A stretch of 64,000 nucleotides of DNA, taken from Acidobacteriota bacterium. GTDB lineage: Bacteria; Acidobacteriota; Vicinamibacteria; Vicinamibacterales; CAVVIG01. Both the position numbers and the translations under genes were made by a program. A model generated the notes under the pieces. The model saw only the letters and a list, made by a program, of their open reading frames with translations. It ran no database searches and had not been told where the DNA came from. Each line of letters begins with the position of its first letter. Positions within the stretch are counted from its first letter, which is position 1. Location: the NCBI GenBank assembly GCA_020850715.1, contig JADZED010000025.1, positions 48,973-112,972 of the forward strand, written 5' to 3'. Positions 42,567 through 51,338 of this stretch are shown here, piece after piece.

Positions 42567-43655
42567 ATGCGGCGCGTCCCGGCGGTGTCGATCTGCCTCG
42601 TTCTTCTCGAGCTCACCTCGGGACCATCCGGTGCGGTGCTCTCGGCGCAACGACCCGGATCGGCGCCGTCGGTGGCGCAGGTTCGCGCCGACTACACGGC
42701 CCGGGCCTATAACGCGGAATACGATCCGGCCGCGATTCAGGATGCGCTCAAAGCGGCCGGCGCCACGTCGCAGCAGATGGACGAAATCCTGAAGGACATC
42801 CTGAGGGTCGTCGACAAGGCGAAGGCGCGCGGGCGGAATGCCGGCGCGGATCAGAACGCGAGCGGCACGGGCGACTGGAATCTCGGCGGGATCTTCCGGG
42901 GCCAGACCTACAACCTGGCGTTTCCGCTCACGAACCAGTGCCGCGTGCCGCAGACGGTCACCATCGCGTACCCCGGAACGATCGACCTCACGGGTCCCGA
43001 GACGGTACTCGTCCCTCCCAAGTCCACGATCGACGTGCCGCTGGTGTTGAAGGCCGCCGAGCCTAACTTCATCGGTCCGGTTCCGCTCGGCCTGAACCTG
43101 TCGTGCATCGACGTGACCGGCGAGATCTCGATGACGCACCCGGAGCTGCGCCGCGAGGAATCGACGCCGGCGGGCAAGTACACCTACGTGTGTCACGAGT
43201 CGAAGGTCACCTACGACGTCAAGCTGCACATTCACGCTCCGCCTCCGGACCCGCCCGGCGGCGGCGGTGGCGGCGGCGGCGGGGACAGGAAGACCTCGAA
43301 GGCGTGTGAGACGTACTGGCGCACCGGCGAGTTCTTCCCGGACAAGGAGCACCCCTCGCCCGATGCCTGCAGGAACGACCTCGAGGAACTGAGCGCCGAG
43401 ATGCTCGTGAACGAGATCGCGCCGCTCCAGGCGCAGCACGACCCCGGCATGTTCGCCTGGCTGCCGAAGGGGGTCGATCCGGCGAAGCTCGCCAGCAAGG
43501 CCGATGCCCGCTCGGCGCTGAAGGGCCTGTCCAGCGAAGAGATGGCCGACCTGCGCCGCAAGGCGGACAACGCGGTGCGGATGATCGATTGCAGCCAGTG
43601 GATCGATCCCAACGCCTGCGCCGGCGGCGCCTCGCTGAACGGGGGGCGGCCATGA
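42567..43655 (+). CDS. Secreted cysteine-containing protein, first gene of the giant-protein cluster
   Basis: I do not recognise this 362-residue protein. It has a signal peptide (MRRVPAVSICLVLLELTSGPSGAVLSA) and a helical segment (residues 30-90). A beta-sandwich-like domain follows (YNLAFPLTNQCRVPQTVTIAYPG...ETVLVPPKSTIDVPLVL), like bacterial Ig or P-pilus chaperone-type strands. A poly-glycine linker lies near residues 231-240. The C-terminal helical domain has paired cysteines (KACETYWR, DACRNDLEE, DCSQWIDPNAC). Eight or so cysteines in an exported protein suggest disulfides. The ATG at 42567 has an excellent GGAGGAG ribosome-binding site. Its stop overlaps the start of the giant gene (ATGA), so the two products are made together and may interact. 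Confidence 0.72.
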   Translation: MRRVPAVSICLVLLELTSGPSGAVLSAQRPGSAPSVAQVRADYTARAYNAEYDPAAIQDALKAAGATSQQMDEILKDILRVVDKAKARGRNAGADQNASGTGDWNLGGIFRGQTYNLAFPLTNQCRVPQTVTIAYPGTIDLTGPETVLVPPKSTIDVPLVLKAAEPNFIGPVPLGLNLSCIDVTGEISMTHPELRREESTPAGKYTYVCHESKVTYDVKLHIHAPPPDPPGGGGGGGGGDRKTSKACETYWRTGEFFPDKEHPSPDACRNDLEELSAEMLVNEIAPLQAQHDPGMFAWLPKGVDPAKLASKADARSALKGLSSEEMADLRRKADNAVRMIDCSQWIDPNACAGGASLNGGRP

Positions 43656-46600
43656 AGCGGCCGCGGTTCTGCGCCATGCTCGTCGCACTCGGGCTCGCCA
43701 GCGCGGCGCTGCCGCAGCCCGCCCCGGCGCAGGCTCCGGGCGTTGCCGCGGCCAGGTCGAGCCAGGCCGACGCGCTCGCACGCGTGCGCGCCGAACGCGC
43801 CGCCGCCGAGCGGGCGATGAGCGCCGCGGCCACTCCGCAGGACGCCGCGCGCGCGGCGGACCGCTTGCGCCAGGCGACCGCCAGCCAGATTGCGATTGAA
43901 ACGGCCGGCCAGGATCCGCAGCAGATGGCCCAGACCGTCAATCGCATCCGCCAGGAGGCCGTGCAGCGCCAGGCGGAGATCGAGCGGACCGCGACGGAAG
44001 CCCTGGCGAGACAGTTGTCGGGCGCCGCGTCCGATGCGGCGCGCGAGGCGGTCTGGCGCGCGCACGATGCGTCGATGGCGTCCGTTCGCATCACGCAGGA
44101 GGTCTCGGGCGAAGCCGCCCGGCGCCTGAACCCGGTCGTCACGGGAAACGATTTCGGACCGCGCCGGGGGAGCTTCAACGCCACCCAGTACCGGATGGAC
44201 GAACTGCTCGAGCGGATCACGAATACGCACGTCGAGGCGGCGCGCCTCCCCAGCTACACGAATCCGGACGGATCGCGCGCCACCGATCTCGACAGGGAGA
44301 TCGAAGAGCACCGCAGGCGCACGCAGCGCGACGCCGACGTTCAGGAATACCTCCGGCTGGCGGAAGGCGGGATCTTCGTCGATCCCGCCACGGGCGGGGC
44401 GCTTTCACAGGAACTGCGCGATCGCATCGCGAAGAACGCCAAGCTGCAGCTCGCCGACGTGCTGCGCGCGCGCGGCTACGAGTCGGGCGTGGTCCGCACG
44501 CTGTTCGGCTGGACCGACAGCCGCGATGCGCTCGGACAGCAGATCGAGGGCGCGGTCAGGGACAACAGTTGGTATCAGGCCCTCGACATGCTGAACCCGA
44601 CCGTGACCGGCGCCGATCCCCGGATGATCGCGCTCGCCATGGCGAACGTCCTCAGCCTGTCGGCGAACCAGATCGAGGCGTGGCGCGCGGGGCAGTTGCC
44701 GGAAGGGGGCGAGGGCGGCGTCACCGGCTGGCTCTACGAGAACTTCGTCGCGAAGCAGCAGACCGGTCTCGGCACCGCCCTGCGCGTCGAGGATCTCGAG
44801 GCAGGCGGCGAGATCGATCGCATGCTCGCCGCCTACCGGGCGGACGTCGACGCCGCGGTCGCCGCGCTCAACGAGATGGCTCGCACCCCCGATCCAGCCG
44901 AGCTCGGCGAGGAAACCCATCGGCTGCTCGAATCGATGGGCTTCATCTCCCGGACCGACGGACGCGAGAGCTACCGGATCCCCACCGGCGATACCGCGCA
45001 GCAGCTGCAGCGCAAGCTGAATCTGCCGGGCGCCTCGATGCTCGATCTGATCAAGGCGACCAACATCATGAAGATCGTGGTGATGGTGGCGCTGCCGCAG
45101 ATGGCGGCAGCGCGCGCCGCCACCGTCGCCGAAGGTCTCGAGCTCGGGGCCGGCGCGATCGGCACCGGCGAATTCGTGGCCAGCGTGCTGGGCAACGCGG
45201 CCCTCGATGCGGCCTTCCAGAAGATCGAAACCGGCACGGTCCAGTGGGATCGGGTCGCGCTCGATGCGGCCGTCACCAATCTGGGGCTCGCGGCCGCCGG
45301 CCAGATCACCGGCGGGGTCGCGAAGGCGACCGTCACCGGCACCATGTCCGCCGAAGCGCGGGCGGTGGCCGAGGCGCTCGGCAGGAATCCCCAGGCGCAG
45401 CAGACGGCCGAAGCGATGCTGCGGCAGGTGCTCGGCCTCACCGCCGATTCCGCGCTGCTCACCTACTGGCAGAGCCGCGTGCAGGGCACCGGGATGTCGT
45501 ACGACGACTTCCTGGCCAACCTGCTCAACGGCGTCGTCGGCCGGGTGGCGCCGGCCGCCGGCCGGGCCGCGAAGGACGCGGTGGCCACGGGAATCGGACG
45601 GGCGCCGCGGACGCTTCGCGACGCGATTTTCGGCATGAGCCCGGAGCTGCGCGAGGCCTTTCTCAACGGCCTGTCTCCGGACGGACTCGCCCGGTACATC
45701 GAGACCAACAGGATCGCGACGCAGGAAGAGGCGCGCCGGGCGTCGCTCGATCGGCTGCGCAGCGTCGTCGGCGAAGACGCGCTCACGATGGAGATCACCG
45801 ACCCCCGGCTCGTGCAGCAGGTCACGCGCGCGCTCGAGACGGGCCAGCTCGCGTTCAGCGACTTGAAATCGGTGCTCGGAGACAACCCGTCGCTCAACAG
45901 GCTGATGGACGCCGTCAACGAGACGCGGCTCCGCACGTTCAACGAGATCGTCGACATCGCCAAGGTGTTCGCCGAGGGCGACATCCTGGCCGAATACGAC
46001 GCGCGCGTGCAGCGCCTCAGGGAGCATCTCGGCGACGATCACCCGGACTACCAGCAAGCCGTCCGGACGGCCACCGAGTGGCGCGACGCCGAGATCGCGA
46101 AGCTGAACGACGAGGTGCAGGCGCCGGGCTCGAAGAACAACACCAGCGACATCGACCGCTCGATCACGAGCACCTATCTGCGCAACGCCCTCAAGATCAC
46201 AATCGACGAGGTCTTCCGGCTGCAGACCGGATCGGAGCGCGTGGCGACGTCGGCCGCCGCGTACGACGTCAACGAGTACTTCAACATCTTCCGCGTCATC
46301 GATCGCATGCAGTCGCACCGGTTCGCGGACGGCGTGACGATGTCGCACGCCGACTACATGGCCGCTCTCGACCTGGCCCGGCAAATGCTCGACATGACGC
46401 CGCCGCAGCGGCAGGAGCTGCGGCAGAATCGCGCGCGGACGGGCAACCGGGCGCGCGACGACCAGATCTGGCGCAAGGCCGAGGAGACGCTTCAGCGGGG
46501 CGAGGCACTGCGAAACGACTTCGGCCGGCTCGCCCGGGAAGGCCAGATGGATCTGACGGGCGCCACGCACCGCTTCGCGGACGGGACGACGATGTCCCAC

Positions 46601-49600
46601 GCCGATTACATGGCGGCGCTCGATCTCGCAACCCGGATGCTTGACATGAACCCGCAGCAGCGCGCGCTGGCGCTCGGCAACCGCGTCCGCACGGGCGACG
46701 CGGCGCGCGACGCGCAGATCGCCAGGAAGGCCGAAGAAAGCCTGCAGCAGGGCGAGCGCGAGCTCGCCGACGAGGTCGCACGCCTCGAAACGGAGGGCTA
46801 CGACCCGGACAATCCCGATACCGTCACGCGCGCGCGCGACAATCTGTATGGCCGCCGCGCGACCGGTCTCGCGCAGAAGGAAGCGACGCTCGCGCGCCTC
46901 GATCCCAATAGCGAGTACGCGCGCGACCTCGCGGCCGAGATTCAGGCGGAATGGGCCGTGGCCAAGCGCGAAGGCATCGAAGCCTATACCAACATCACCG
47001 GCCTCGACATCGTCGTCAAGAAGGGCCAGATGCGCGGCGTCACGATGCGCGAGTTGATCACCGGCCAGGTCGATCAGGACGCCCTCGATTCCTCGAACGC
47101 GGGCCGCCGGCGCGAAGGCAGGCCCGAGCGAACCGCCACGCAGCAGCAGGAGCTCATCGATCAGTCGCTGCGCGAAATCCGGACGGAATACCGCCCGGAG
47201 GACATGCAGGGCGCGATCGACGACCAGATCAGGTTCATCACGCACCACCTCAACGGCTACTTTCAGGGCCACGAATCAGCCACGCAGGCGGCCGCCGCGC
47301 TGTCGAAGTACATCGAGCGCGTCATGGTCTTCAGCAGCCTCGCGGGCCGCACGGTGACCGGCGGCCAGGTCGGCGAGCTGAACGCGCTGGCCGGGGAACT
47401 CGTGCGCAATCGCGGCAATCTCCAGAATCTGACCCGTTTGATCACCCAGATGGGGAACGGCGACGCGGATGCCGGCATGCGGCGGATTGCCACGCTCGTC
47501 GAACAGGGCATTCCCGGGTTACAGGGCCTCTTCGATCCGACGCTCGTCAACGGCCTGGCCGCCGGCGGCGGCGGTGCGCGCACGCCGACCGGCCCCGGCG
47601 CGGGTTCGCTGAGCGTGTTCCTGCGGCAGCGTGAGCTGGAACGCGCGGCCGAGGCGCGCCGGAGCGGATCCGCGAGCGTCGCGCAGAGCGCCCGGCAGGA
47701 GAAGCTGCAGCAGGAAGCAGAACTGGCGCGGCTTCAGCGCGAGAAGGCCGAAGACGAGCGGCTGGCCACGCAGTACGACCGCTCGGACTGGCGGCTCGCC
47801 CGAGACCTGGAGGCACAGGTCGCCTCGCTGGCGGTGCAGCTCAACGCGCTGCCGCTGACGAAGACGGCGACGGCAACCTACACCGGTCTGGCCAATTCGC
47901 TGCGAGATGCCCAGGCGCGGCTCGATGCGCTGAAGAAGCGGCGCACGTCAACCGGCGCACGGCCGACGGAGGCCGATCAATGGCGCGATCGGCGGATCGC
48001 GTCGCTTCAGGCACAGATCGCGCACACGGATCGCGCGATCGCCCGGTACACCGATCGGGCCGCGCGCGAGGCCGCCGATGCCCGCAACCGCATCGAGACC
48101 GGGAGCTCGACGTTCAACCCGATCAACGATGCGCAGCGCGTCACGACCGGCCCGCCATCCAGCACGCCGGAGCTCGACAAGTTCGGCGCCGAGCTGGCGA
48201 AGATCTGGGACGAGCCGCCGCCGCTCTACACACTGCCGCCGCCAAGCCCCGTCGTCGAGCCGCCGCCGCCGCCGACCGCCACCGGCGGACCGAACCCATT
48301 TCTGACCGGCGGCCTGTCCAACGGCGGCGCCACCATCACGGTACGGGCGGACGGTTCCGTGGCGGTCCGCGTGGGCACGACAACGTACCCAGGCCTGGTT
48401 CGCGATGGCGGCGGCTTCACGATCTGGGCGCCCGACACGCCGATCGACCTGAACGCGCCGCCGCCGAACCCCATCGCGATCACAGAGCCTTCGCCGCTGC
48501 CGACGGGCGGCCTCACTCGCAATCCTGACGGCTCGACCACCTATCCCGGAGTTCCGATCACAGGACTCCCGGGCTCGGGCGGCAGCGACGGCACGACATC
48601 GCCGCTGCCCGGCGCGATTCGATTCACGCCGACCGCACCAGGGTCGACCGGGCGCGCGAGGACGGGCGGCGGCGCTGGAGCCGGAGGGGGCGCCGGCGGC
48701 GAGAGCAGCACGATTGGCGCGATCGGCGGATATCCTGGCGAGCACTATCTCGGAGAACATCCCGGGATGGGGTTCGCAGAAAGCGAGTCGTTCGTCCCGA
48801 ACCCAGATGGGCCGATGACGTCCGGACCGGTCATGGAAACGTTCGTCGGCGAAGGAAATGCGGAGATCGATCTCGGCGGCGGCACGCTGGCGGGCGATCC
48901 AGGCACCTGCTGTACACCGGGCGTGCAGGTGATGACGCTCGATTTCGGCGACCCGGCGACCGTCGCCCCCTTCGCGGCCCCTGCCGGGCCCGGCCAGGCC
49001 GCACGGCGCGGGGTCGTCCCCCGTGCGCTGCGCGGCCTGGGGCGGGCGCTCGCGTCGCTCGTCCGCGCTCCACAGCCCGTCGCGGCCTCGCGCGCGCTTG
49101 CTTTCGCGAATCAGCCGATCGGCCTGCCGCCGGCGTTCGGCGCGTCCGAGCCGTCGCGGCTACCCACCGGCGAAGGCGAACAGGTCCCGACGATGCCGAA
49201 TTCCCTTCAGACGTTCCTCGTCGCCAACGGCAACTCCCAGGGCGAAGCCTTTGACGTGCAGATCGTCAACACAGGGCCGAATCCGATCACGGTCTTCGGC
49301 AGCGGCGTCGTCGTCGAACCGATCAAGCGGGAGCTGCAAGCGCAGGCGCGCCAGCAGATGGCGCGGCTGATCGGATCCGGCGCGAACGTGCTGGCCCGCA
49401 AGGTCGACGCCTACTGCCTGCAGTACGCGCTGTCGCCGCCGTCGCCCGGCATGCTGTTCCAGATTGCCTCGCCCGCGCTGCAGAGACAGTTCAAGCCGGC
49501 AGGGATGATCATGTCGGCGGCACGGCAGCTCGCGGCCGCCGGCGCGCTGAGCCCCGACAGCAATCCGAGGTCGTATCTCGACTCGATCAAGCAGTACGCG

Positions 49601-49804
49601 ATCTGGACGAAGTTCGAAGGGTGGGACGTGAAGAAGTTCGGCGAGGTGCTGCTCGAGAAGACGAAGGCGGCCGCGGCGGCGGCGAAGGCGAACTGGACCG
49701 GCCAGATGACGAGCGCGCTGATGTCCGCGGTGCCGAACCGCTGGCGCGACATCCAGACCGTGCTGTCGGCGGCGCAGGAACTGGCCGCGAGGCCACAGCC
49801 ATGA
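43652..49804 (+). CDS. Giant secreted multidomain protein (2,050 residues), function unknown
   Basis: The protein has a signal peptide (MKRPRFCAMLVALGLASAALPQPAPAQA). An Ala/Arg-rich coiled-coil region spans about 35-170, and a mostly helical region runs to about 1,300. A hydrophobic Ala/Gly segment near 470-560 resembles the membrane-active or pre-toxin stretches of large exported proteins. Two 84-residue tandem repeats begin at residues 889 and 973. A second coiled coil (about 1,323-1,487) is followed by a Pro/Gly-rich linker to about 1,690 and a CC pair near 1,752. At the C-terminus a CARDB-like beta block (FDVQIVNTGPNPITVF, about 1,865) leads into a module with Cys1922 in AYCLQYA and Gln1981 in KQYAIW. 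The ATG overlaps the previous stop (ATGA). No known enzyme motif is seen. It may be a surface adhesin, toxin-like or matrix protein; this is unproven. Confidence 0.72.
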   Translation: MKRPRFCAMLVALGLASAALPQPAPAQAPGVAAARSSQADALARVRAERAAAERAMSAAATPQDAARAADRLRQATASQIAIETAGQDPQQMAQTVNRIRQEAVQRQAEIERTATEALARQLSGAASDAAREAVWRAHDASMASVRITQEVSGEAARRLNPVVTGNDFGPRRGSFNATQYRMDELLERITNTHVEAARLPSYTNPDGSRATDLDREIEEHRRRTQRDADVQEYLRLAEGGIFVDPATGGALSQELRDRIAKNAKLQLADVLRARGYESGVVRTLFGWTDSRDALGQQIEGAVRDNSWYQALDMLNPTVTGADPRMIALAMANVLSLSANQIEAWRAGQLPEGGEGGVTGWLYENFVAKQQTGLGTALRVEDLEAGGEIDRMLAAYRADVDAAVAALNEMARTPDPAELGEETHRLLESMGFISRTDGRESYRIPTGDTAQQLQRKLNLPGASMLDLIKATNIMKIVVMVALPQMAAARAATVAEGLELGAGAIGTGEFVASVLGNAALDAAFQKIETGTVQWDRVALDAAVTNLGLAAAGQITGGVAKATVTGTMSAEARAVAEALGRNPQAQQTAEAMLRQVLGLTADSALLTYWQSRVQGTGMSYDDFLANLLNGVVGRVAPAAGRAAKDAVATGIGRAPRTLRDAIFGMSPELREAFLNGLSPDGLARYIETNRIATQEEARRASLDRLRSVVGEDALTMEITDPRLVQQVTRALETGQLAFSDLKSVLGDNPSLNRLMDAVNETRLRTFNEIVDIAKVFAEGDILAEYDARVQRLREHLGDDHPDYQQAVRTATEWRDAEIAKLNDEVQAPGSKNNTSDIDRSITSTYLRNALKITIDEVFRLQTGSERVATSAAAYDVNEYFNIFRVIDRMQSHRFADGVTMSHADYMAALDLARQMLDMTPPQRQELRQNRARTGNRARDDQIWRKAEETLQRGEALRNDFGRLAREGQMDLTGATHRFADGTTMSHADYMAALDLATRMLDMNPQQRALALGNRVRTGDAARDAQIARKAEESLQQGERELADEVARLETEGYDPDNPDTVTRARDNLYGRRATGLAQKEATLARLDPNSEYARDLAAEIQAEWAVAKREGIEAYTNITGLDIVVKKGQMRGVTMRELITGQVDQDALDSSNAGRRREGRPERTATQQQELIDQSLREIRTEYRPEDMQGAIDDQIRFITHHLNGYFQGHESATQAAAALSKYIERVMVFSSLAGRTVTGGQVGELNALAGELVRNRGNLQNLTRLITQMGNGDADAGMRRIATLVEQGIPGLQGLFDPTLVNGLAAGGGGARTPTGPGAGSLSVFLRQRELERAAEARRSGSASVAQSARQEKLQQEAELARLQREKAEDERLATQYDRSDWRLARDLEAQVASLAVQLNALPLTKTATATYTGLANSLRDAQARLDALKKRRTSTGARPTEADQWRDRRIASLQAQIAHTDRAIARYTDRAAREAADARNRIETGSSTFNPINDAQRVTTGPPSSTPELDKFGAELAKIWDEPPPLYTLPPPSPVVEPPPPPTATGGPNPFLTGGLSNGGATITVRADGSVAVRVGTTTYPGLVRDGGGFTIWAPDTPIDLNAPPPNPIAITEPSPLPTGGLTRNPDGSTTYPGVPITGLPGSGGSDGTTSPLPGAIRFTPTAPGSTGRARTGGGAGAGGGAGGESSTIGAIGGYPGEHYLGEHPGMGFAESESFVPNPDGPMTSGPVMETFVGEGNAEIDLGGGTLAGDPGTCCTPGVQVMTLDFGDPATVAPFAAPAGPGQAARRGVVPRALRGLGRALASLVRAPQPVAASRALAFANQPIGLPPAFGASEPSRLPTGEGEQVPTMPNSLQTFLVANGNSQGEAFDVQIVNTGPNPITVFGSGVVVEPIKRELQAQARQQMARLIGSGANVLARKVDAYCLQYALSPPSPGMLFQIASPALQRQFKPAGMIMSAARQLAAAGALSPDSNPRSYLDSIKQYAIWTKFEGWDVKKFGEVLLEKTKAAAAAAKANWTGQMTSALMSAVPNRWRDIQTVLSAAQELAARPQP
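46316..46819 (+). repeat. Two tandem 252-bp coding repeats inside the giant gene
   Basis: Units begin at 46316 and 46568, exactly 252 bp (84 codons) apart. Both encode HRFADGxTMSHADYMAALDL followed by AxxMLDMxPxQR, then RTGxxARDxQIxRKAEExLQxGE. The first half of each unit is nearly identical and the second half has diverged, so this is a fairly old in-frame duplication. Each unit is probably a helical bundle. Confidence 0.85.
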
Positions 49805-50036
49805 GCGAGGGATGCTCGAACGGCTCGACCGGCCTGCGGCGGCGGCATCTGGCCCAACCCGCAGATGGCCGTCAGCGCGGGCGTGTCCCTACCGCCACCG
49901 CCGGCGAGCGGACTCATGAAGAACGACGGCGACGCGCGCGCGTCGCGCAGCGCGGCGGCGCTCATCGCGCCCGCCGCGCTCACCGCGCTTGGAAATGCCT
50001 GTCCGGCTGCCGCGCGCCTGATTAACCGTCCGATCG
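49805..50036 (+). other. Gap between the giant gene and its convergent neighbour
   Basis: An ATG at 49801 overlaps the giant gene stop (ATGA) and opens a 74-codon frame to 50025, but its Arg-rich translation looks like noise. The same frame as the giant gene also stays open after its TGA, giving GGGIWPNPQMAVSAG and an Ala-rich tail to 50056, overlapping the convergent stop. Neither is convincing. No hairpin terminator with a T-tract is visible. Confidence 0.3.
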
Positions 50037-51077
50037 CTACTGCTGCGTCCCGGTGACGTTGTAGACGATCGCCTGGCCACCCGGGAACTCGCGGTTGTTG
50101 CCCGCCGACAACTGGCCGCTGATCGTCGCCTTCGACGCCAGCGGGCGCGCCAGAGACGCCGACGGGGCCGTCAGAGACGATGGGAGCGTCAGCGTGCCGT
50201 TGAACGAGACGCTGACGTTCGAACGGCCCGCCAGGGTGCCGGACCCCGACGTGCTGAAGGCGCCGGTCGACGCGTTGTAGGTGCCGGTCAGCGTCACCCA
50301 GGGCGACGGACCGGTAATGGTGATGCTGCTGCCGGTGACGGCGATGGTGATGGCGGTGACCGTCTGGAGCAGCACGAAGCTCTGGTGCCCGCCGGGATCC
50401 GTGCTCACCACGATGTTCACGTTATAGGGGCCGTTCGGCGTCGCCGGCGTGGGTGTCGGCGTCGGCGTGGGTGTCGGCGTCGGCGTGGGCGTTGGGGTCG
50501 GCGTCGGCGTCGAGGTGCCTCCGGTCTGGCCCGTGCTGTCGTCGCCGGAAACAGCCGCGATCGTGCCGACGATCGCCGCCACGCCTCCGCCGATCAGTCC
50601 CCACTTCAGGAGCTGGCTGCCTTCGTTGACCGTCATCGTGCCGGCGGCCACGTTGATCGTGATGGCGCGTGCACGGTGCAGCCAGAACGCACCGATGAGC
50701 CGGCGGCGACCGCAGGGATCGTCTGGGGCCGGCGACCCATGCTCGACCATCTTGACGACGACTCTTGCCGGCGACGGCGGCTCGGGACAGGTGAACGTGT
50801 AGACGTCCATCTGCACCTGCGGCTTCGATTGGTTGGCGAAGTCGAACACGCTGGCGGCCACCCCCTGGTCGTTGGCCGTGGCCGAACCGCTCTTGCCGAT
50901 GTTGCCCTGGGCCAGCGCGAACTCGACCTGCTGGCCGGGCGACATGTTCTCGAATCGGAGCTCGATGCGCTGCGACGACTGGGCCTGGGCGCTCACCGAG
51001 CCGAGCACCAGGGCGACGATGAGCGCGACGCTGATTCCCGACGACATCGACCTCATCGGTAGCCTACCAAGTGACAT
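50037..51077 (-). CDS. Secreted two-domain protein with an 11x Thr-Pro linker, unknown function
   Basis: I do not recognise this 346-residue protein. A signal peptide (SVALIVALVLGSVSAQAQ) leads to a beta-rich domain of about 110 residues (IELRFENMSPGQQVEFALAQGNIG...YTFTCPEPPSPARVVVKMVEHG, with two cysteines). A hydrophobic helix (LLKWGLIGGGVAAIVGTIAAV, about residues 165-185) may anchor it in a membrane. A linker of eleven Thr-Pro pairs follows. The C-terminal Ser/Thr/Gly-rich beta domain (VTAITIAVTGSSITITGPSPWVTLTGTYN) resembles extracellular sugar-binding or barrel-type lipocalin-like domains. The start has an ideal GGGAGGAG ribosome-binding site. It is convergent with the giant gene and divergent from the TolC operon, so it may belong functionally to either. 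Confidence 0.7.
   Translation of the reverse strand: MSLGRLPMRSMSSGISVALIVALVLGSVSAQAQSSQRIELRFENMSPGQQVEFALAQGNIGKSGSATANDQGVAASVFDFANQSKPQVQMDVYTFTCPEPPSPARVVVKMVEHGSPAPDDPCGRRRLIGAFWLHRARAITINVAAGTMTVNEGSQLLKWGLIGGGVAAIVGTIAAVSGDDSTGQTGGTSTPTPTPTPTPTPTPTPTPTPTPATPNGPYNVNIVVSTDPGGHQSFVLLQTVTAITIAVTGSSITITGPSPWVTLTGTYNASTGAFSTSGSGTLAGRSNVSVSFNGTLTLPSSLTAPSASLARPLASKATISGQLSAGNNREFPGGQAIVYNVTGTQQ
50445..50510 (-). repeat. Hexanucleotide repeat coding for eleven Thr-Pro units
   Basis: Eleven 6-bp units (ACN CCN on the coding strand; GTNGGN as written on the plus strand) encode an uninterrupted Thr-Pro repeat. Third-position changes make it imperfect, which limits slippage, but several adjacent ACGCCG units are identical. 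Pro-Thr linkers are often extended and O-glycosylated in exported proteins. Confidence 0.9.
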
Positions 51078-51313
51078 GACTCCTCCCTTGACGATCCGAT
51101 TCGACCCGATCCCATCCTCATTGTTGGTGGCCAGCGGCCGGCCTCCCGTCCATACGCGGAACGAACTCCAGGGATCCTGGCGGTTCGTGGCACGCTGAGG
51201 TGCAGCCGGGCTGGGTCCCTCCAGTCAATGCCTGAGTTCGCGCTTGTGAAGGGGGGATAGAATAGATGAGCTACTGCTCCAGGGCAAGCTCGAGAGATCT
51301 GCACCACCTCTGC

Positions 51314-51319
51314 TTTAAT
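51314..51319 (+). promoter_or_regulatory. Candidate -10 element (TTTAAT) with short leader for the TolC/MacB operon
   Basis: TTTAAT lies just before CCGGAGG and the GTG at 51339, so the predicted leader is about 13 nt and consists almost entirely of the ribosome-binding site. The 261-bp region upstream (51078-51338) is shared with the divergent secreted-protein gene and also contains TAGAAT at 51258. No good -35 box is visible. Confidence 0.35.
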
Positions 51320-51338
51320 ATCTCTCCGGAGGTCGCTG

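Noticed and set aside
49801..50025. A 74-codon frame starting inside the giant gene stop codon (ATGA)
   Set aside because: The overlap looks like coupling, but the translation is Arg-rich and unlike a real protein; I kept it only as a note in the gap description.
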